From Bemisia tabaci (taxonomy: Eukaryota > Arthropoda > Insecta > Hemiptera > Aleyrodidae): 64,000 nt of DNA. Made by a program: the position numbers and the translations under genes. Positions 56,643 to 64,000 of the stretch are shown one piece after another (the first letter of the stretch is position 1; each line of letters opens with the position of its first letter). The notes under the pieces are model-generated. The model worked only from the letters and a program-made list of their open reading frames with translations. It made no database searches and was not told where the DNA came from. The stretch covers positions 881,501 to 945,500 of the forward strand of contig NC_092798.1 in assembly GCF_918797505.1 (NCBI RefSeq), read 5' to 3'.

Positions 56643-59600
56643 TTTCGGGGCACCCGGATTCGGGCTCGCCACTACCACCGCGGACCAAATTACGAGGCCC
56701 ACCCTGTACTTTTGCGAGTGTGTGTGTGTCCCTTTGACGAGCCGCGGGTTGCCGCATCTGATCAATGAGTGGGAGAGAGATAGACGATACAACGGCGGCT
56801 TGTCAAAGCCGAGTGTGCTCCTTTGACGTGCCGCATCTGAGCAATGAGTGCGAGAGAGAGAAAGGACAAAACAGCGTATGGACCAATCAAAGTTGAGCCT
56901 CAGTCCCCGTTTACGGCCGTTCTTTCCAGGGCTCATGGTCGGAAAGCACTCCGGTGCTTTTTCGGGGCACCCGGATTCGGGCTCGCCACTACCACCGCGG
57001 ACCAAATTACGAGGCCCACCCTGTATTTTTGCGAGTGTGTGTGTGTCCCTTTGACGAGCCGCGGGTTGCCGCATCTGATCAATGAGTGGGAGAGAGATAG
57101 ACGATAAAACGGCGGCTTGTCAAAGCCGAGTGTGCTCCTTTGACGTGCCGCATCTGAGCAATGAGTGCGAGAGAGAGAAAGGACAAAACAGCGTATGGAC
57201 CAATCCAAGTTGAGCCTTAGTCCCCGTTTACGGCCGTTCTTTCCAGGGCTCATGGTCGGAAAGCACTCCGGTGCTTTTTCGGGGCACCCGGATTCCGGCT
57301 CGCCACTACCACCGCGGACCAAATTACGAGGCCCAGCCTGTATTTTTGCGAGTGTGTGTGTGTCCCTTTGACGAGCCGCGGGTTGCCGCATCTGATCAAT
57401 GAGTGGGAGAGAGATAGACGATAAAACGGCGGCTTGTCAAAGCCGAGTGTGCTCCTTTGACGTGCCGCATCTGAGCAATGAGTGCGAGAGAGAGAAAGGA
57501 CAAAACAGCGTATGGACCAATCCAAGTTGAGCCTTAGTCCCCGTTTACGGCCGTTCTTTCCAGGGCTCATGGTCGGAAAGCACTCCGGTGCTTTTTCGGG
57601 GCACCCGGATTCCGGCTCGCCACTACCACCGCGGACCAAATTACGAGGCCCACCCTGTATTTTTGCGAGTGTGTGTGTGTCCCTTTGACGAGCCGCGGGT
57701 TGCCGCATCTGATCAATGAGTGGGAGAGAGATAGACGATAAAACGGCGGCTTGTCAAAGCCGAGTGTGCTCCTTTGACGTGCCGCATCTGAGCAATGAGT
57801 GCGAGAGAGAGAAAGGACAAAACAGCGTATGGACCAATCCAAGTTGAGCCTTAGTCCCCGTTTACGGCCGTTCTTTCCAGGGCTCATGGTCGGAAAGCAC
57901 TCCGGTGCTTTTTCGGGGCACCCGGATTCCGGCTCGTCACTACCACCGCGGACCAAATTACGAGGCCCAGCCTGTATTTTTGCGAGTGTGTGTGTGTCCC
58001 TTTGACGAGCCGCGGGTTGCCGCATCTGATCAATGAGTGGGAGAGAGATAGACGATAAAACGGCGGCTTGTCAAAGCCGAGTGTGCTCCTTTGACGTGCC
58101 GCATCTGAGCAATGAGTGCGAGAGAGAGAAAGGACAAAACAGCGTATGGACCAATCCAAGTTGAGCCTTAGTCCCCGTTTACGGCCGTTCTTTCCAGGGC
58201 TCATGGTCGGAAAGCACTCCGGTGCTTTTTCGGGGCACCCGGATTCCGGCTCGCCACTACCACCGCGGACCAAATTACGAGGCCCAGCCTGTATTTTTGC
58301 GAGTGTGTGTGTGTCCCTTTGACGAGCCGCGGGTTGCCGCATCTGATCAATGAGTGGGAGAGAGATAGACGATAAAACGGCGGCTTGTCAAAGCCGAGTG
58401 TGCTCCTTTGACGTGCCGCATCTGAGCAATGAGTGCGAGAGAGAGAAAGGACAAAACAGCGTATGGACCAATCCAAGTTGAGCCTTAGTCCCCGTTTACG
58501 GCCGTTCTTTCCAGGGCTCATGGTCGGAAAGCACTCCGGTGCTTTTTCGGGGCACCCGGATTCCGGCTCGCCACTACCACCGCGGACCAAATTACGAGGC
58601 CCAGCCTGTATTTTTGCGAGTGTGTGTGTGTCCCTTTGACGAGCCGCGGGTTGCCGCATCTGATCAATGAGTGGGAGAGAGATAGACGATAAAACGGCGG
58701 CTTGTCAAAGCCGAGTGTGCTCCTTTGACGTGCCGCATCTGAGCAATGAGTGCGAGAGAGAGAAAGGACAAAACAGCGTATGGACCAATCCAAGTTGAGC
58801 CTTAGTCCCCGTTTACGGCCGTTCTTTCCAGGGCTCATGGTCGGAAAGCACTCCGGTGCTTTTTCGGGGCACCCGGATTCGGCTCGCCACTACCACCGCG
58901 GACCAAATTACGAGGCCCAGCCTGTATTTTTGCGAGTGTGTGTGTGTCCCTTTGACGAGCCGCGGGTTGCCGCATCTGATCAATGAGTGGGAGAGAGATA
59001 GACGATAAAACGGCGGCTTGTCAAAGCCGAGTGTGCTCCTTTGACGTGCCGCATCTGAGCAATGAGTGCGAGAGAGAGAAAGGACAAAACAGCGTATGGA
59101 CCAATCCAAGTTGAGCCTTAGTCCCCGTTTACGGCCGTTCTTTCCAGGGCTCATGGTCGGAAAGCACTCCGGTGCTTTTTCGGGGCACCCGGATTCCGGC
59201 TCGCCACTACCACCGCGGACCAAATTACGAGGCCCAGCCTGTATTTTTGCGAGTGTGTGTGTGTCCCTTTGACGAGCCGCGGGTTGCCGCATCTGATCAA
59301 TGAGTGGGAGAGAGATAGACGATAAAACGGCGGCTTGTCAAAGCCGAGTGTGCTCCTTTGACGTGCCGCATCTGAGCAATGAGTGCGAGAGAGAGAAAGG
59401 ACAAAACAGCGTATGGACCAATCCAAGTTGAGCCTTAGTCCCCGTTTACGGCCGTTCTTTCCAGGGCTCATGGTCGGAAAGCACTCCGGTGCTTTTTCGG
59501 GGCACCCGGATTCGGGCTCGCCACTACCACCGCGGACCAAATTACGAGGCCCAGCCTGTATTTTTGCGAGTGTGTGTGTGTCCCTTTGACGAGCCGCGGG

Positions 59601-61468
59601 TTGCCGCATCTGATCAATGAGTGGGAGAGAGATAGACGATAAAACGGCGGCTTGTCAAAGCCGAGTGTGCTCCTTTGACGTGCCGCATCTGAGCAATGAG
59701 TGCGAGAGAGAGAAAGGACAAAACAGCGTATGGACCAATCCAAGTTGAGCCTTAGTCCCCGTTTACGGCCGTTCTTTCCAGGGCTCATGGTCGGAAAGCA
59801 CTCCGGTGCTTTTTCTGGGCACCCGGATTCCGGCTCGCCACTACCACCGCGCACCAAATTACGAGGCCCAGCCTGTATTTTTGCGAGTGTGTGTGTGTCC
59901 CTTTGACGAGCCGCGGGTTGCCGCATCTGATCAATGAGTGGGAGAGAGATAGACGATAAAACGGCGGCTTGTCAAAGCCGAGTAGGCTCCTTTGACGTGC
60001 CGCATCTGAGCAATGAGTGCGAGAGAGAGAAAGGACAAAACAGCGTATGGACCAATCCAAGTTGAGCCTTAGTCCCCGTTTACGGCCGTTCTTTCCAGGG
60101 CTCATGGTCGGAAAGCACTCCGGTGCTTTTTCGGGGCACCCGGATTCCGGCTCGCCACTACCACCGCGGACCAAATTACGAGGCCCAGCCTGTATTTTTG
60201 CGAGTGTGTGTGTGTCCCTTTGACGAGCCGCGGGTTGCCGCATCTGATCAATGAGTGGGAGAGAGATAGACGATAAAACGGCGGCTTGTCAAAGCCGAGT
60301 GTGCTCCTTTGACGTGCCGCATCTGAGCAATGAGTGCGAGAGAGAGAAAGGACAAAACAGCGTATGGACCAATCCAAGTTGAGCCTTAGTCCCCGTTTAC
60401 GGCCGTTCTTTCCAGGGCTCATGGTCGGAAAGCACTCCGGTGCTTTTTCGGGGCACCCGGATTCCGGCTCGCCACTACCACCGCGGACCAAATTACGAGG
60501 CCCAGCCTGTATTTTTGCGAGTGTGTGTGTGTCCCTTTGACGAGCCGCGGGTTGCCGCATCTGATCAATGAGTGGGAGAGAGATAGACGATAAAACGGCG
60601 GCTTGTCAAAGCCGAGTGTGCTCCTTTGACGTGCCGCATCTGAGCAATGAGTGCGAGAGAGAGAAAGGACAAAACAGCGTATGGACCAATCCAAGTTGAG
60701 CCTTAGTCCCCGTTTACGGCCGTTCTTTCCAGGGCTCATGGTCGGAAAGCACTCCGGTGCTTTTTCGGGGCACCCGGATTCCGGCTCGCCACTACCACCG
60801 CGGACCAAATTACGAGGCCCAGCCTGTATTTTTGCGAGTGTGTGTGTGTCCCTTTGACGAGCCGCGGGTTGCCGCATCTGATCAATGAGTGGGAGAGAGA
60901 TAGACGATAAAACGGCGGCTTGTCAAAGCCGAGTGTGCTCCTTTGACGTGCCGCATCTGAGCAATGAGTGCGAGAGAGAGAAAGGACAAAACAGCGTATG
61001 GACCAATCCAAGTTGAGCCTTAGTCCCCGTTTACGGCCGTTCTTTCCAGGGCTCATGGTCGGAAAGCACTCCGGTGCTTTTTCGGGGCACCCGGATTCGG
61101 GCTCGCCACTACCACCGCGGACCAAATTACGAGGCCCAGCCTGTATTTTTGCGAGTGTGTGTGTGTCCCTTTGACGAGCCGCGGGTTGCCGCATCAGATC
61201 AATGAGTGGGAGAGAGATAGACGATAAAACGGCGGCTTGTCAAAGCCGAGTGTGCTCCTTTGACGTGCCGCATCTGAGCAATGAGTGCGAGAGAGAGAAA
61301 GGACAAAACAGCGTATGGACCAATCCAAGTTGAGCCTTAGTCCCCGTTTACGGCCGTTCTTTCCAGGGCTCATGGTCGGAAAGCACTCCGGTGCTTTTTC
61401 GGGGCACCCGGATTCGGGCTCTAGACTACCACCGCGGACCAAATTACGAGGCCCACCCTGTATTTTTG
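56643..61468. repeat. Tandem array, 317-bp unit, 15 full copies plus a partial
   Basis: Counting from TTTCGGGGCACCCGG, units start at 56643, 56960, 57277 and every 317 bp onward. One unit (about 58863-59178) is 316 bp because a C is missing from GATTCCGG. The sixteenth unit, at 61397, stops after about 70 bp. Units are nearly identical; the variable sites include CCACCCTG versus CCAGCCTG and ATTCGGG versus ATTCCGG, with the array edges mostly holding the first form. Each unit contains an internal partial duplication (CTTTGACGAGCCGC..CATCTGATCAATGAGTG and CTTTGACGTGCCGCATCTGA..CAATGAGTG, 89 bp apart) and two small hairpins (CGGCTTGTCAAAGCCG and AAAGCACTCCGGTGCTTT). It is far more GC-rich than its surroundings. 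Confidence 0.97.
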
Positions 61469-62057
61469 TTTTTTTCGTGTGTTATTCGTAGATATGCTAG
61501 TTTAAATCGTTACTGCCGTATAATTGAACTTTTTGTCAAATTTAGCTTCTTATCGATGTTACGGTGAGTCGCCATCTTGTTTGTTTAAATATGGCCCTAA
61601 GAGCATCATGAAGCCTAAAAACTCGTTGACCAATCAAAAAGCGGAACAGTTTTACTGTAGTAAAAAGATACGAATGGCCATACTCTGTCTATAAAGGTAC
61701 TCTAGGCAGAAGCAGCCCACATCTCAGGGGGAAGGAGAGGGAAAGAACAGATCATTATATAATTTTCACTAATATTTTTACTAGACTTCATTGCGCTACA
61801 GTTTCGCCATTTCATCTGGGAAATTTTTCAGGTGTGTTTAGGTTTGGGATGTTGCAGATTTCCTGTCGCATTTGCACTTAAACGTCAAAATTAGTCTCCT
61901 GAAAGGAAAAAATAGAGAAGTCCAAACAAGGGGCACGACTCGTTTTAGTGGGTAGGTTTTAGGAAGGTCTAAATATTATGCTCATATACTCAATTTTTTT
62001 TGCTTCGAGGGCCGCCAGCGTTGTAATATACATTTACATGATGCATTTTTCGGTATA

Positions 62058-62294
62058 TTGGACCGCGTTAGGCAGAAAGGAACCAAGCCACATTAGCTAC
62101 TGCCACATTTAATTGGGCAATTTGATTTTTAACAGAAAAACGGTTAGGCGCATTTTTTTTGCGAATTTCAGTGACAATTGCATGAAATTTTCAAAAATAT
62201 CCGCGAAAACGTTCTCTCCTAGAAAATTAAAGTTCTCTCTTAGATTTGGAAATGGCTGGTGTGGCTTGATTCCTTTCTGCTAAACGCGGTCCAA
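62058..62294. mobile_element. Inverted-repeat element with TTGGACCGCG termini
   Basis: The left end TTGGACCGCGTTAGGCAGAA (continuing AGGAACCAAGCCACA) is mirrored by TGTGGCTTGATTCCTTTCTG..AACGCGGTCCAA at the right. The arms are about 40 bp with a few mismatches; the interior is about 155 bp and AT-rich. Confidence 0.75.
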
Positions 62295-63510
62295 TTGACA
62301 TTGTTGCGATAAAAATCAGTAATGTTTCACTTAAAGGGCACGATAGACAACGCTGGTATCAAGTTCGGTATGAGAGAAACAATCAAATTAGTGTCGCACG
62401 AGACGGATGAATCTCATCATAGCGCCTGGATGCAACTATTCGGGCTCCATGGATGTCCGTATTGCATACGCACAAAAGTGAAGGCGTTTTGACTCTTCAG
62501 ACTTCACCTCACCAGCAGCGCTCAGTGAAAGCGAGTCAATGAGAGCAGTCAGACAAAATGTGGAAACATTAAAGCTCAAAACGATGTTAATACGGAACGG
62601 AAGGTTTTAGAAATGGTTTCGTTGATTTCTTGCAGTAAAAAGGAAAAGGGTATCCAGATGTAGTATGAATCCAGCAATGACTGAACCACATCAGAACTAT
62701 AGATCAACTGATTTGCCCTATTTTTCTGGTCTCTCATCATGCGGTGCAGATCTTTCTTCTGCTTTCCAATCAAATTCAGGGCAATTTTTTTAATAAGAAT
62801 TTTTAAAAATGAGATATAATGACAGATTCTGAATCTGTATTGCGCAATCAAAAGAAACACCCTTGAAATAATTAGAGTAGTAAGTAATGATGGTCCTTTT
62901 CTGCTGAATGATATCCTCATTAGAAATGTATTTCAAGGCGCGTCTGATCGATAAATGCAGGGGTCTGAATTAGTATACATGCATAAAAATAATTCGTAGC
63001 TACGGAGAGTGTGGTGCAGAGGTTCTCTTTAGAATTCATAAAAAAATTCGAGGCTCGAAACAGTCGACATTTTCCCAACTCTATAGAATGCGAAGTCAAA
63101 TAACTCACAGTAAAAATTAAAGCGATGCGAGACGAGGGTTGTCCCGGAGCACTTTCATATGCCCGCAATTCCAGAGATTTCCGCGATTTTCGTTTTGTTT
63201 TGCTAGTTGGTTATTTTTATTTGAAAATGGAACGGGACCCGCTACGCTGGTTGCATCGCTCTCCCTTGCAGGCGCTGGCCAACAACGAAAAAATCCCGAG
63301 TCACCGAGGTGGAAGTTATCGCCAACGAGAAAATGTATCATGGTCCTGTTTCTGGGGGTTTCCGCCTTTGTGCAGGAAAAAATAGCTCTACGCTAGAGAG
63401 AGGCTTGATATCAAAAACAAAGATGACCTCAAATGCAAAGAGGAAGGGTGTAGATCGGATCTGACTCTACATTTCTCCTATGAGTTTTCAACGAATTTAG
63501 ACACTGAGAG

Positions 63511-63776
63511 GATACATCAATGGACAAAGTGCGAAACCACGTATCTCCGTTGCGGTGTTTCGAAACTTCCGCTCCCATTGCATTTTTTCGAAGGGAAGCA
63601 AGCAAACTTTGTAGTTCAAAATTTATACAAAATATTCTGCCAAAAGAGAAAGAAAATCAATGAAGTTTTCAAGGTATTCCGTAGACTAGTTTCCCAAAGA
63701 AAAAATAAAGTATGACAGGAAGTCTGCAACGTCGCTTTGGAGATATCTAGTTTCGCACTTTGGCTATCGATGTATC
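63511..63776. mobile_element. MITE, ACCACGTATCTC family, complete copy
   Basis: The left end ACATCAATGGACAAAGTGCG (then AAACCACGTATCTC) is mirrored by TTTCGCACTTTGGC..CGATGTA at the right. It contains the family words ATAAAGTATGACAGGAAGTC and TGCAACGTCG. Confidence 0.7.
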
Positions 63777-64000
63777 GCCGGTGAAATTCTCAGAACCACG
63801 TATCTCGTTTGCGATGTTTAAAAATCTCCGATCCCATTTTATTTCCTTGAAGGAGAGCAAATCAACATCAAGTATTCGTTGACATTTTTACAGAATGTTC
63901 TTTGAACAAAAATCACAGAAGTTTTATAGAAGTAACGTTTCATTTAGAAATAAAGTAAACGTTTCCTTTCATTAATATAAACTTCGAAGGATTCAGACTT
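63777..64000. mobile_element. MITE, ACCACGTATCTC family, copy cut by the window edge
   Basis: It begins GGTGAAATTCTCAGAACCAC and continues GTATCTCGTTTGCGATGTTT, aligning with the start of the copy at 16839. It directly abuts the complete copy at 63511-63776 in the same orientation. Confidence 0.55.

Larger units (their letters stand above)
56126..61704. mobile_element. 5.6-kb TIR element carrying a 317-bp satellite array
   Basis: The left end TAGAGTACCTTTATAGACAG (continuing AGTATGGC, 28 bp in all) is mirrored exactly at 61677-61704. Weaker inverted similarity continues for about 130 bp, for example TTTCATTGGTC / GACCAATCAAAA and AACAAACAAGATGGC / GCCATCTTGTTTGTT. The flanks AGCAGAAG (56118-56125) and GGCAGAAG (61705-61712) match at 7 of 8 bases and look like an 8-bp target duplication. 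The interior is a SINE insertion followed by the tandem array. There is no transposase, so it must have been mobilised in trans if it ever moved as a unit. Its terminus matches the 312-bp element at 41809-42120. Confidence 0.85.
61705..64000. other. Right-end intergenic region
   Basis: No gene is supported. It contains one inverted-repeat element (62058-62294) and one complete plus one truncated copy of the ACCACGTATCTC MITE family at the window edge. Overlapping open frames near 63120-63400 show no family resemblance. Confidence 0.5.

Noticed and set aside
56568..61442. A ladder of 152-aa minus-strand and 68-aa plus-strand open frames repeated every 317 bp
   Set aside because: They are by-products of the tandem array. 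The 317-bp period is not a multiple of three, and each 459-nt minus-strand frame spans 1.45 units, reading the same DNA in two different frames. Conservation reflects recent duplication rather than protein selection.
56643..61468. A CRISPR-like array
   Set aside because: The units are contiguous 317-bp repeats without distinct spacers, in a eukaryotic genome.
63117..63396. Overlapping plus and minus frames near the right end
   Set aside because: Three frames are open over the same 250 bases with no family resemblance, which is typical of a chance stop-poor stretch.

Overview
This window is nuclear DNA from an animal, most likely an insect. The sequence is AT-rich. The genes are intron-rich, with GT-AG splice sites that keep frame exactly, and the introns are full of short inverted-repeat transposons. 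Several of these repeats look like ones I associate with the whitefly Bemisia tabaci or a related hemipteran. That species guess is from memory of repeat appearance only and has low confidence. No bacterial or organellar genes were seen.

There are five protein-coding genes. From left to right they are: the 3' end of an SGSM1/2-type Rab-GAP (+, 1176-3763, continuing off the left edge); a complete DNAI7 (CASC1/FAP94) axonemal protein gene (-, 17 coding exons, 18962-5059, 833 aa); a complete LRRC40 leucine-rich-repeat gene (-, 11 coding exons, 35887-23231, 627 aa); SLU7, a splicing factor with a single uninterrupted 603-codon reading frame (+, 36438-38249); and SMARCAD1, a SNF2-family chromatin remodeller (-, 13 coding exons, 54180-41159, 1000 aa). 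I built the exon models by translating both strands, choosing splice sites, and requiring the phases to agree. Each complete model gives a CDS divisible by three with one terminal stop.

SGSM and DNAI7 converge tail to tail. LRRC40 and SLU7 are head to head across about 550 bp, which probably holds a shared promoter. SLU7 and SMARCAD1 converge tail to tail. The genes have unrelated jobs: membrane traffic, cilium/flagellum, a scaffold-type LRR protein, pre-mRNA splicing and chromatin. I see no functional cluster.

The rest is mobile DNA. The two most striking structures are: (1) a 5.6-kb element with terminal inverted repeats (56126-61704), filled by a tandem array of fifteen 317-bp units plus a partial one, with a tRNA-derived SINE inserted near its left end with perfect target duplications; and (2) a palindrome inside a SMARCAD1 intron (47813-49231), whose 622-bp arms match over every stretch I compared and each carry a tRNA-like Pol III promoter. 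At least ten families of smaller inverted-repeat elements are scattered through introns and intergenic DNA, several with two or more copies here. The right end (61705-64000) and the 18963-23230 interval hold no gene I can support.
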